Position numbers and translations under genes: made by a program. Shown here one piece after another: positions 1-9,265 of a DNA stretch of 11,362 nucleotides. The stretch comes from Spongospora subterranea (Eukaryota > Endomyxa > Phytomyxea > Plasmodiophorida > Plasmodiophoridae). Numbering within the stretch: position 1 is the stretch's first letter; the number at the start of each line of letters is the position of its first letter. The notes below the pieces were generated by a model. It was given only the letters and a program-made list of their open reading frames with translations, searched no databases and had not been told where the DNA came from. The stretch spans positions 7,574-18,935 of the forward strand of contig OUQQ01000658.1 in the NCBI GenBank assembly GCA_900404475.1. The letters are read 5' to 3'.

Positions 1-42
1 ACATTGTGTTCCCTAATTCAACAACTCCCTCTCTTGTCACAG

Positions 43-528
43 TATATTTACTCACTTTGGTTGTGTTCCAGTGGCGTTTTCCGAATTCGAGTCGTATTGG
101 TCATGCAATGCCACTTTGGCTTTTTTGCGAGAAGTTTTATTGCGTCATGTTCAGCAAATGAGCGATGATAGTCAGACGCGTTTGCAACTCTTCCATACAA
201 ATTCCACCGAGTTTTTAAAGATTTTCTATCGGTCATTTCCAGCCTGCTTCATTACTCAAGATCCTGGAGCGCTCGAGGCACGGCTCGTCCAAGCCAACAT
301 TACATTGAAACCTGATCCATCCACCTCATCATTCGGTGTCTCGTTCGTCGCATGTCAAACTGAAATTTTATCCATGGTTAAAAGCGCAACATCGATTCTG
401 TTTATGTCTGATGTTATCACCCGCAATAATGCCACATATGGTCCTGCTTCTGTTATGCCCGAAACTGCGACAGAAACTGTTGTTCTCCCAGCGACACCTA
501 TTCGAGAAATGCCAGCCACGGAAACGTT
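43..528 (+). other. N-terminal PIN-like region exon of DDX60
   Basis: This exon encodes about 161 residues. It resembles the part of the DDX60 N-terminus just after the conserved start of its PIN-like fold: aromatic/acidic FSEFESYW, a helix with LAFLREVLLRHV, then FLKIFYRSFPACFI, comparable to human WGSFLEESYPYFLI. Two acceptors compete. One at 41-42 has a good pyrimidine tract and would add about ten residues, including HFGCVPVAF, which fits the beta-strand expected here. The other is at 70-71. An in-frame stop at 14-16 rules out a start further upstream. The donor GTAGGT is at 529. The end of the exon (MPETATETVVLPATPIREMP) is low-complexity and probably disordered. Confidence 0.75.
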
Positions 529-3500
529 GTAGGTTATCTTGTTTGTGACTTGAGTCTGGAATTGAACAAGTTTTTGTAAAGGGATTTGGAGGCTTTGACA
601 ACGTCGGCGTTACAAATTGCACGTAACATTTCCGAACTTGACGCTGAGGTTTGGATGTTACATGTCCAGGTTCTAGCTGTATTACCCTTACAGGCCAGAG
701 CATTGCGGCTGCAGGGTGATTGGTCTCAGTTAGCTCCGCTAATTGATAATATGTCGGCTGCATTGTTGCACACGTTGGAATCCACCAATTGTTCTGAGCT
801 CATTGATGTATATGACCCGCGGTAATGATCTTGTTTTTTCAAGAAGTCGGTCTTTATACGTTTTGGCAGTCTTAAGGCAGTCTTGTTCTCATTAGTCGCT
901 ATTGTTATCATTGAGCTCTCAACCGTTTTTTCCTTTCTTAATCATATATGTTTTCGTGAAAAATTTTGTAATTAATCATATATGTTAGTTTGAAAAATTT
1001 GGCAATCGGTGTCTGTTCATCTGTCTGGCTCGTTGTCATCCCGTTTTCTGAGTCCCTTGTTTTGCAGCGTCCTGGCCCTGGTGTCGTCTCCAGACTGGCG
1101 CCAAACTCTTTTTGAAACGTTCCCAGTGTTGACCGGTTTGACATCAAAATCGCTGCGCACACCCTTTCATTTTGAAGCCATTCCAAAAGAAATCCCGGAC
1201 CCTATTGATCCATCAACGTCGATTCTCCCCAAAGATATTTCTAAATCTTTAATCATCCGAGTATTTGCTGTATTTCATTCTGTTTATGCTCTTGATATTT
1301 TTCTGTTTTTAGGCTTTGGATCTTTATGGTAAACAGGATTGGGGAACGGCATCCCGTTATCTGGACGATTCTGCCGCACCGGACAGTACCGTCGTAGACC
1401 CTACTCTAGTTTCTGGTGGAGGGATAATTCCATATTATTCTGAGGTCGCAACTGCAGTTGATGCAAGTAAATTGGATCCTAAGGTTGAGAAGCGCAAGCG
1501 TCGCGCCGCGCAATTCTACGCGGAATTTCTTGTATTTTAGTTTTATTTTCCCAGTGTTACCTCTGATTTTTTGTCCAGGCCAAATACAGTGCCAATCTAA
1601 CTGATGGTATTGTTTTTTAGCTTTTGGTATTGAATTTTCGTTACTTAGCACAGCGTAGGTGTTACCCGTCGTCGAGACATCGTTTTAAAATCCGATCCTG
1701 CCATTGCCGACAATCTTAAAGCTACAAATAAAAAATCTGGTGGTGGTGGATCCAAGAAGGGTAAATCAAAGGTACATCCCCAAGTTCATATAAACTCAAT
1801 GAAAATCTGTTTCATTGATTCAAATTAATCGGGTTTTATGTCTGAGAATTGCTTATCACGCTCCCAGATGTTTCTCATTTTTGTTACCTTTTTCTTCAGG
1901 TTGATGTACGACAAGCTGCATCCGCCGCTATTTTCAGCAAGCAAAGCACAGCAGCGTCAGAAAAGGCAACTGGCTTCATGAATCAGGTAATCACATATTC
2001 AAGCTGGAAACGGCTGATTTTCTTTCAAAATTGACTTGTTTTTTTTAGTCGGAAAAAATATCCTTGGCTGAAGGCATCGCCTTTTTGGATTCTAAACTGT
2101 CAGATATTGACGAGATGGGTATTCAGTTCCCCCTTGTTGCCGCTAAAATGTACATCTTTCTCTGCAACAAATGGCGCACGCTGGTGTTTGAAACCAAACG
2201 TTCTCGTAAGTTTTCGACGACTGTGATTTCGACATTTAGTGCAACTCTCCGTTCCGTTGGAGTATTGCAGATAAAATTAACAAAGTAGTTCTTCTGTTTC
2301 TATATATCGTGCGATTTCTTTCATTCTGAGTTTTTCAACAAAACATTGTGTATAGATTCTGCCCTTAAGCCATCTTCTTCTCATATCCAAGCTTTAGTCG
2401 GCTTGTTTTGCTCTATTCGTGACACTGAACGCCTGTAAGTTGATTCTTATTCGTTTTGTTTTGCTGGCTCTCATGATTTTCTTTTAGGTACGGAAATGTT
2501 CTCTCCCCTGATCAGGTATTTCGATGCATCTTTGTGTTTAATTTTGGAGTGCACTTTTGATTTCAGCTCTGGACTTGTACTTGTTATTGTAGTTGTATCA
2601 AGACGCCGTATTTTTGGTTCGCTGTTAGTCTGACATTTCTGTAATGCAAATCAGATTACAATTCTTCTTCAAAATCTGAACGAAATTGGTCTTGGGTCGT
2701 TGAGCGAAAAGATTGCCAGGAAATATAAAATCAAGCCGTTACCGATCGCTGCAGGTGCGCTCACGTTAGCTTAATGTCTCTTTTTTCTTATGGTGTTAGG
2801 TGACGGCACATTTTCCTCCACCGAACGGTTTCAGCTAGCCGCAGCGGGGCATCGAATGGTTCGTGATACACAGTCGACCATAGACAAGCGCGTCAGCTTC
2901 ATTCCCGATTCCTGGCAGGTCAAAAGTCTAACGTATTTGTTTTTGTTCAAATTTGTTTTTAACGAGATAACTCTCAGGTGGAAATGCTCAATGCTGTCGA
3001 TGGCAACCAATCACTTCTTGTGTGCGCACCGACATCGTCTGGAAAGACTTTCGTCTCTTACTGTACCAATCTGTCCGATGTGTGCAAATGTATATTCAAC
3101 TTAATTATGTATGCGTAGACTGTATGGAAAAAGTGATTTCGAGCAATAAAACCAATGCTGGACGCAATTTCAGACGCGTCGTTTTCGGTAATCTTTTGTT
3201 TGTCAATCATTTTTTTCTTTCAGTCGCGTTGAGTAATCATGATTTTGATAATGTATTAATAGTTTTCACGATGGTGATTCCTTTTCTGTTCTGAATCATT
3301 TTCGTAATTCGTTTCTTCAACGCTAACATTGTGTATGTATCCTTTCCTTAGTTATGCCAACCAAGGTTATCCTTTCGAAAACAATTTCGAAATGTTAACT
3401 GATATGTGGATTACGCCATCAGGCTTTAGTCAACCAGATTGTGGCCGATATCTATCGCCGGTATGGGCAAAAATTTGCTGTTCTTGCCGAAGATCAGGAC

Positions 3501-6500
3501 GATATTACCAGTTATAGTGCTGAAATTCTCGTCACGGTCCCATCTTGTTTAGAACGACGGGTATTACACTTCAGTCAGTTGTCGGCATTGTCATTCAAGA
3601 CTAAGCTGTTTCTTCTGCCTGCAGCTATTATCATGTGATGCCCAAGACCAACATTGGGTCAACTCACTGCAGTGGGCCATCTTTGACGAGGTAATGAATC
3701 GCATTTGCACTTAATCGTAGCTGTTGCTATACTCGAGTAATCACATTTGTTAACATATACCATGCGTTTTACCTCTGACGACTGTTTGAGTTTATTCTTG
3801 AATTTTAGGTTCACACAATCATCGACGTTTCCGTCGGAAGCATTTGGGAGCGCTGTTTAACCTTAATTCCATGTCCTGTTCTCTGTCTCAGTGCCACTAT
3901 CGGCAACATTAGGTATTGGGCTTGCTTNCAGGACGATATTACCAGTTATAGTGCTGAAATTCTCGTCACGGTCCCATCTTGTTTAGAACGACGGGTATTA
4001 CACTTCAGTCAGTTGTCGGCATTGTCATTCAAGACTAAGCTGTTTCTTCTGCCTGCAGCTATTATCATGTGATGCCCAAGACCAACATTGGGTCAACTCA
4101 CTGCAGTGGGCCATCTTTGACGAGGTAATGAATCGCATTTGCACTTAATCGTAGCTGTTGCTATACTCGAGTAATCACATTTGTTAACATATACCATGCG
4201 TTTTACCTCTGACGATTGTTTGAGTTTATTCTTGAACTTTTAGGTTCACACAATCATCGACGTTTCCGTCGGAAGCATTTGGGAGCGCTGTTTAACCTTA
4301 ATTCCATGTCCTGTTCTCTGTCTCAGTGCCACTATCGGCAACATTAGGTATTGGGCTTGCTTCTTAGCATGAACATTTGTTACCGACCTTGTTCGTTCCT
4401 TCAGTGCAATGCAGAATTGGATGTCGGCTTTACAGAAGTCCAAGGGACATCCATATCATTTCGTTGAATACACCGAACGCTGGAACGACCATAAATATCA
4501 AATGTATCTACCGAATGCTGTTCGCAAAGAGGTAAACTCAAGAGGTTGAGGGGGAATCACTGTATTTTACCTTGCTTTCTTTCCCTTGCAACGACGTGGT
4601 TCACATTGACTTCCCCTACAATCAGTTGCATTTATTTTTGTCGCTTCAAAAATCTGGTTGTGAGCAATTTCTAAGGCTGCCGTTTTAGAAAAATGAGACT
4701 TTCGTTCCTGGCGATTTGGAGTGGGCGTTGGGTTCCCAGAAGCTGTTGAGTCCTACTCGCATGGTCGACTTGCATCCTGTAACTTCTATCCTAATAAGCC
4801 GTTGCTGTCTTAGCTTAATCAATGCGCCATAGATTGGGCTGTGGTCCACTGATTTTGGCAGATCTTTAATCAATCTTCACGGCAGTGTTACTGAACAGGT
4901 CACACTTCGCATCCGATTTTTCATTGTTATTTGGTGTTTAATCATTTTACTTTGCGCTGCTGTATTTACCTGTTTACCTAGTGTGTCGATTTTCATCATC
5001 GATGTGTTAACTACCTCACATTGATTTGCGTATTGTATAGGCTCAACTATCCCCGAACGAAGCTTTAACTTTGTTCGATCATTTATTGCCGAGGATTCCC
5101 GATAGTGAACGCGCCGTGTTCGCTAAGCTTTACAGGTCCGTTTTCTCATTTACATGCTTTTTTCACCCTAATCGGTTTGTTTTCAGTCCTGAGTCGTTTT
5201 TTCGCCCGGATTTATTCATCTCGCAAGGTAGAGCACGTGAATGGGCGAGAAAGCTTCTAGAGAAACTGCAGTCGTTACCTAATCAACTGAATGTGTCTGA
5301 GGTATTGTTGACTTCATTATCTTTCTATCTTATTGACGTCTTTCTAAAATTGTTGTTTTTTTATTTCCCGTTGCACACTTCTGTATTTTTTTCTCTCACC
5401 AGTCACTTATTTTAGGCGCTGTTACATCCCATTACGTCCAAGTTTGATCAAATTCAAGATGTGCACGGCGATTTCTCACTACTAGTGCGTTTAATCTGTG
5501 TTTTCAATCATCGTCTTAATTATCAGTACATAGAATTCTCGTATCAGCTACGTCGAGTCACATTTCTTCGACGCCCTTCTGGATCTGGACAGTCAGGATA
5601 AACTGCCATGTATCACATTCTGTCTCGATAGAGCACTATGCTTTCAGTTGGTCGAAAGCGTTGTCCAGCGGCTCACCGATTTAGGTCGGTATACCATTTC
5701 TTATTTTTTATCACTGCCAATTTTGGTCAATTCATATCTTAGAGTCACTGTTTCGGTTGCAATCTACGCATTTTCACTGTTCGTTTGTTGTATTTGCTCA
5801 AGTGTGTCGTCCTTTGCCGCGTTTCGTAGACCTATTTTCCTTTTCCATGATCTATTGTATTTTTTCAGTTTTTTTTTCGTTGTTTATTGACGATGGGGAT
5901 GTATTGAAATTTTTCTGACGTCCTTCCAGCCCCGCCCCTTCCTCCAAAATTCAGCGACTCTGAGCAAAACAAAATGCGAAAAGAGTTGATCAAGTTGAAA
6001 GAGAAACTGGAAAAGAAGAAAAGNATCTACGCATTTTCACTGTTCGTTTGTTGTATTTGCTCAAGTGTGTCGTCCTTTGCCGCGTTTCGTAGACCTATTT
6101 TCCTTTTCCATGATCTATTGTATTTTTTCAGTTTTTTTTTCGTTGTTTATTGACGATGGGGATGTATTGAAATTTTTCTGACGTCCTTCCAGCTCCGCCC
6201 CTTCCTCCAAAATTCAGCGACTCTGAGCAAAACAAAATGCGAAAAGAGTTGATCAAGTTGAAAGAGAAACTGGAAAAGAAGAAAAGCAAAGAAGGTGATG
6301 AATTACTTCAGGTAACGCCTCGAATTTCGTCATTGTGCCATCCATCCGTTAATTTGCCCATTTCTATGTTATGGCTGTAGGAGCAAATTGACGCTCTTGA
6401 AGCCAACCTCTTTGCCAAGCCCCCTGTCGATCGACGTTTCTCTTTTGCTGGAGTGAAGCGATCCAATCAGGACTCCGATTTTTGGGTCAGTTTCAATCTT

Positions 6501-9099
6501 TGATATTTCGGAAATGTGCTGCCTCTTTGCTATATTTGATCCTTGTGATGTTATCGCTTCTTGGTAGTGCAGGTCTTTCTTCGTTGATAACAGTTGTGTA
6601 AATTAGATTGCTCGTTTGCAACGTCGAGCAGAATGGCGCAGCGATCCCGACAAACAGATTTTAATTCGTGGCTTAGAATTGGGCATCGGTATGCATCATA
6701 CAGGGGTCCACAAGCACTACCGTGACGCTGTGGAAGCCTTATTCCGAATGGGCTTGCTTCGCGTGTGTTTGGCCACCACCACGTTAGCTGTCGGTATCAA
6801 CATGCCTTGCCGCACTGTCATGTACCGATCGTGACTCAAACACTGCATACACGCTGAACCCAATCGCTCAGGTTTATCGACAGCGGTGACCACATCAATC
6901 CGCTAATGTTTCGCCAAATGATCGGTCGTGCTGGTCGTCGTGGATACGATTATGTAACGTTTTTTGCTTTGACACTTCGAGTTTGATTGTTGTATGTCTA
7001 TTTTGCTTGGTTGTGACAAGTGCAAATTAGACACATATCAAATATTGGTGTTTTTTTGTCGTTTTACTCTTTTCTCCCGCATTTTTCAGTATCAGATTAC
7101 ATCTAATGGTTTTTCAACGATTGGTATCAGGTCGGTGATATTGTTTTCCTGGGCATGTCTGTAAATAGAATTGCATACCTATCTTGCTGTGGGTTAACAG
7201 CCAAACATCAGAACGTTGTTCTCAATCCGGTAATTTGGTCCATGCACTGTTTTGCTGTTTCTCACTTCAGATGTTAGGGTGTTGCCGGCAGTTTGGCATG
7301 TCTTATTTCCAATTGTCAATATGAGAAGGATCTCAGGCTTAGTGCTCGCCGTGTCTCTACATTGCTCTCGTGTTCTTTATCTGGTGGGTCCAATTACATA
7401 TTTTTATTATTCCCCTTTTTTTTGTTGTTGATATTGCTTGGATTAATCGGATTCGGTTCTTTCGATTCATTGTTCTTTATGATTTTTTCTTTTTTCTTTT
7501 CGCTGGGAAGAGAACCGCTTTTTATTCATCCATCTCTTATACTCTTGATTCCTCAGGTAACCACCTTCGCGAAGGCATTTCGCATATGTTCCTCATGTCG
7601 CTGCAGTTCCTAACCGAACACTTGCTTCTAACCCCCCAGAATTCGTCTTTGGTGGCGTCGCGACTCACGCCTTTACTGCCTCTTCTCTCTGTATTATGCT
7701 CGCCTTTTCATTCGTTCATTTCTGATCTTCAATATTTTCAGTCTATGAACCCTGCTGACCTACTCTTGGCTGACCTCATTAACAGGTTCAAGTTCAGATT
7801 CAGTGATTGATATATTGGCTTACCCTGTTTTATAGTGGTGTTCTCTCGGATATTGCCACTGCAGCCGGCAGCGCAACAGGTGCAGCGCACGCGCTTCTGG
7901 CGGCCTTGTCTCACGTGTTTCTTAAATGGGTAATGCGATTTATATACCTATGGTTTCAGTTTCATAGCTTTCGGTGAGGTTTTGGTTGAATTCTGTTTTT
8001 TTTGTGTAATGTACTTTGCCTCGTCCATCCTCTGGTCTCATGACCTCCTCCTTCTCAGGAAGCTCCACGGTTCCGCGCAGTTGACAAGGCCTTGCTCATT
8101 CCAGAGCCTCCTGTCAAGTTTGCAGATTGCGTAAAGCGGTTCAATCAGCAAAGCCGCCAGCTGTCATTGCGCTATCTGAAACATTTCGTGGGCGATTCAA
8201 AACCCTCAGCTCAACTGAGCTTTTCACGGTTTTCCCGTCCACACTGGTCATCGTCTGTTTCGGTACTTATAACGCACTAGTTCTGTGTTATGTTTTGTTG
8301 TCATTCACCATTATGTGTTTTTTACATTCAACTCCAGGTTTTCTGCCAAATTGGTTGTTTTTTAATTAGAGTTCAAATGTTATATCAAACAAATTTTCCT
8401 TGTTATATAAAAGGTTTTCCTTGGTGACGTTATGTTTAGATTGATTCCTTGCCTGTAACTGCCTCGTCGCTTCGCAACTCATTCACCACATTGTATGGCC
8501 ATGGTGACGGATCACTTAATACCGTCTCCGACCTTCGCGCCAACTTACGCCCGGATCTTCAGATCTATTTGCAAGGTGCTTCAGTGACCACTCTCTTTCC
8601 TTCCTTCATGTTAGTGTACTAATTTTGTGCTTCGTTGGAATAGCCATTGCGGAAATGAAGTACCTGGACCGGCCATCGTATAACTACGCATCCATGTTCT
8701 TCGGCAATGATTACTCTTATGAGAATATCAAACGGCTCACTGGTTAGCCAGCTTAGCGTGCATACAGTCAACCTTACCGCTCTAGCTTTTTAGTTCTTTA
8801 TTTTCGTCTTTAGTTGCTTCATCAGTTGCCAGATTTTGGTCAGTGGCCTCTTTGTGCTACAGTTCGGATTCCCGATTTTTTTTGTACTATATGTAAATCT
8901 CCATGAAATTATTAACGGTGTTTTTTTTAAAGGGATTTCTGATTTTGCTCTCTGGTCTCTGTTGTTACAATGGAGTCTCACGTTGGAGAGAATTGCCAGT
9001 GTGGTGTGCTCCTCGCTCGATAAGTCGCTTTTGGCTCGAGGTCTCTCGCTGTTGGCCACACAGTTCAAAGAACAGTTTGACAACATTGGGCATGTTTAA
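43..9099 (+). CDS. DDX60: DDX60-family DExH-box RNA helicase, 5'-partial, 37 exons
   Basis: This is a Ski2-like superfamily 2 RNA helicase. In vertebrates DDX60 is a cytoplasmic, interferon-induced factor in viral RNA sensing and decay; a role here is inference. Exons: 43-528, 582-821, 1068-1260, 1313-1531, 1649-1771, 1900-1986, 2049-2205, 2356-2434, 2488-2515, 2655-2754, 2800-2918, 2978-3062, 3119-3187, 3352-3365, 3423-3560, 3625-3690, 3809-3912, 4405-4531, 4689-4778, 4833-4898, 5041-5135, 5187-5301, 5416-5484, 5534-5684, 6193-6311, 6381-6485, 6607-6821, 6872-6953, 7131-7229, 7278-7383, 7557-7690, 7742-7785, 7836-7929, 8059-8262, 8440-8575, 8644-8742, 8933-9099. All junctions are GT-AG and phases agree throughout, giving about 1,540 residues; human DDX60 is about 1,712. 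Motifs, numbered within this part: Walker A at 627-634, DEVH at 733-736, SAT at 762-764, motif V at 1138-1148, motif VI at 1168-1177. SYYCMEKV after motif I and INMPC in motif V point to DDX60 rather than SKI2 or MTR4. The first exon could start at 72 instead of 43. Two repeats at N gaps are skipped. Confidence 0.93.
1649..1986 (+). other. Basic, Gly/Lys-rich linker before the helicase core (two exons)
   Basis: Exons 1649-1771 and 1900-1986 encode a basic stretch (VTRRRDIVLKS), then KKSGGGGSKKGKSK, then an Ala/Ser/Gln-rich segment ending at FMNQ. Human DDX60 has a similar lysine-rich, disordered linker in this position. Several AG dinucleotides lie close together before the first exon (1648, 1658, 1663). 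Only the one at 1647-1648 keeps the reading frame with the preceding exon, which ends in phase 0 at 1531. Confidence 0.7.
3352..3365 (+). other. 14-nt microexon coding for motif Ia (VMPTK)
   Basis: The preceding exon ends at 3187 after one base of a valine codon. The 14 bases here complete that codon and encode Met-Pro-Thr-Lys. The next exon begins at 3423 with ALVNQ. The joined product VMPTKALVNQ matches the DDX60 motif Ia (APTKALVNQ in human). Flanks are TTAG before the exon and GTTATC after it. Skipping it would delete the conserved PTK and shift the frame (14 is not a multiple of 3), so it is expected to be constitutive. Confidence 0.88.
3495..3927 (+). repeat. Direct repeat A, copy 1 (assembly overlap, ends at N)
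   Basis: This 433-bp block recurs immediately after the N at 3928. It contains the end of exon 3423-3560, all of exons 3625-3690 and 3809-3912, and the introns between them. Only two differences separate the copies: C at 3782 versus T at 4216, and an extra C at 4237. Both are intronic. The copy stops abruptly in the intron after 3912, exactly at the N. Confidence 0.95.
3928..3928. other. Single-N scaffold join
   Basis: One ambiguous base separates two near-identical copies of the same sequence. Some scaffolders write a single n when the estimated gap between contigs is negative, meaning the contigs overlap but were not merged. The arrangement here fits that exactly. Confidence 0.9.
3929..4362 (+). 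repeat. Direct repeat A, copy 2 (begins at N, continues into true downstream sequence)
   Basis: This 434-bp copy starts in the middle of an exon (equivalent to 3495) and carries second copies of exons 3625-3690 (here 4059-4124) and 3809-3912 (here 4244-4347). It then continues seamlessly into the remaining intron and exon 4405-4531. Collapsing it with copy 1 restores a normal gene. I therefore do not count its exons in the coding sequence. Confidence 0.95.
5762..6023 (+). repeat. Direct repeat B, copy 1 (assembly overlap, ends at N)
   Basis: This 262-bp block covers the end of an intron and the first 94 bases of the coiled-coil exon (from 5930), then runs into the N at 6024 in mid-exon. It is repeated after the N with one substitution: C at 5931 versus T at 6194. 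That change is synonymous, since both codons give alanine. Confidence 0.95.
6024..6024. other. Single-N scaffold join
   Basis: This is a second single ambiguous base flanked by two copies of the same 262-bp sequence. It has the same structure as the join at 3928 and the same likely cause. Confidence 0.9.
6025..6286 (+). repeat. Direct repeat B, copy 2 (contains the complete exon)
   Basis: This copy begins inside the intron and supplies the complete exon 6193-6311, which continues beyond the repeat to a normal donor at 6312. After collapsing the copies, the intron is 245 nt instead of the apparent 508 nt. Confidence 0.95.
6193..6485 (+). other. Charged helical spacer between the two RecA domains of DDX60
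   Basis: Exons 6193-6311 and 6381-6485 encode a proline-rich start (APPLPPKFSDSEQ), then a Lys/Glu-rich stretch with a heptad-like pattern (MRKELIKLKEKLEKKK), then QEQIDALEANLFAKP. A basic helical spacer lies in the same place in human DDX60. It probably forms a helix or short coiled coil linking RecA1 to RecA2. An RNA or partner contact is possible but is inference only. Confidence 0.75.
6607..7229 (+). other. RecA2 helicase domain of DDX60 with motifs V and VI
   Basis: Exon 6607-6821 encodes GIGMHHTG (6682-6705) and motif V TTTLAVGINMP (6775-6807). Exon 6872-6953 gives the sequence around LMFRQM and motif VI QMIGRAGRRG (6915-6944), which carries the arginine finger. Exon 7131-7229 continues with VGDIVFL, matching the MGDVYFF that follows motif VI in human DDX60. 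The 6822-6871 intron is only 50 nt. Its removal restores VMFIDSGDHINPLMFRQM; reading through it meets a stop at once. Confidence 0.92.
7278..9099 (+). other. C-terminal region of DDX60
   Basis: Nine exons encode about 360 residues after motif VI. They match the human DDX60 C-terminus in places: MSLQFLTE (human FSLQFLVK), SSLVASRLT, AALSHVFL (human LVLAHLFG), YASMFF (human YALDFY) and a final helix with EQFDNIGHV before TAA at 9097-9099. Vertebrate DDX60 shares this long region, and it distinguishes DDX60 from other Ski2-like helicases. The last acceptor is an unusual AAAG at 8929-8932. Intron 7691-7741 (51 nt) is stop-free and in frame, so it could be retained. Confidence 0.82.
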
Positions 9100-9265
9100 A
9101 GACATTAATTTTCAAAAAAATATCAGCAATGCAATAAACAGACATATATTTTTGAGAAATTCCATCAGATGTTAAAAAATAGTTTGACATGGTGAAGTTC
9201 TAATCTCTCTCTGATTGTTGGCCACAGCGATAAAATAATATAGCTTTCGCACGATAATGATTATA
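9100..9265. other. Convergent intergenic spacer / overlapping 3' UTR region
   Basis: This 166-nt A/T-rich spacer separates the stop codons of two genes that face each other. It must hold both 3' ends. I see a clear AATAAA for the + strand gene, but only a weak variant (AATATA, reverse of 9145-9150) for the - strand gene. No ORF or RNA gene is apparent. Confidence 0.7.
9133..9138 (+). terminator. Putative poly(A) signal (AATAAA) for DDX60
   Basis: A canonical AATAAA lies 34 nt after the TAA at 9097-9099, in A/T-rich sequence followed by T-rich stretches. The placement implies a very short 3' UTR, usual for compact invertebrate genes. Confidence 0.65.

Larger units (their letters stand above)
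2898..4531 (+). other. RecA1 helicase domain of DDX60 with motifs I, Ia, II and III
   Basis: The segment opens with the DDX60-like entry motif FIPDSWQ (2898-2918). It then carries Walker A APTSSGKT (3026-3049) for ATP binding, the PTKALVNQ motif Ia assembled from a 14-nt exon plus the next exon, LVTVPSCLE, and Walker B FDE (3682-3690) joined to VH (3809-3814), making the DEVH box. SAT motif III is at 3890-3898, followed by the WNDHKY region. Catalytic lysine, aspartate and glutamate are all present, so the ATPase should be active. An assembly duplication lies inside this domain; removing it leaves an uninterrupted reading frame with a 57-nt intron (4348-4404). Confidence 0.9.

Noticed and set aside
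368..763. 131-codon - strand ORF.
   Set aside because: It lies opposite two well-supported DDX60 exons and shows no recognisable domain; it is an antisense shadow.
2567..2625. Possible extra DDX60 exon after GATTTCAG inside intron 2516-2654.
   Set aside because: It would insert a Cys-rich stretch (LWTCTCYCSC) where the protein aligns with human DDX60 without a gap. No convincing donor follows in phase.
3495..4362. Genuine tandem exon duplication in the helicase.
   Set aside because: The copies meet at a single N, start and stop at arbitrary points within exon and intron, and collapse to a normal gene. An assembly artefact is far more likely.
4815..4898. Earlier acceptor (CTTAG) giving an exon beginning LNQCAIDW.
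   Set aside because: That frame meets a stop (TGA) within 13 codons. The acceptor at 4831-4832 gives an open frame through to 4898 with the right phase.
7370..7810. Continuous 146-codon + strand ORF with hydrophobic stretches, resembling a membrane protein.
   Set aside because: The hydrophobic part (about 7384-7556) is a T-rich intron read in frame. The real coding parts are exons 7278-7383, 7557-7690 and 7742-7785 of the helicase.
8836..9099. Separate small secreted or membrane protein from the ORF starting in the last intron.
   Set aside because: The hydrophobic N-terminus is intron sequence. Only 8933-9099 is coding, as the last DDX60 exon.
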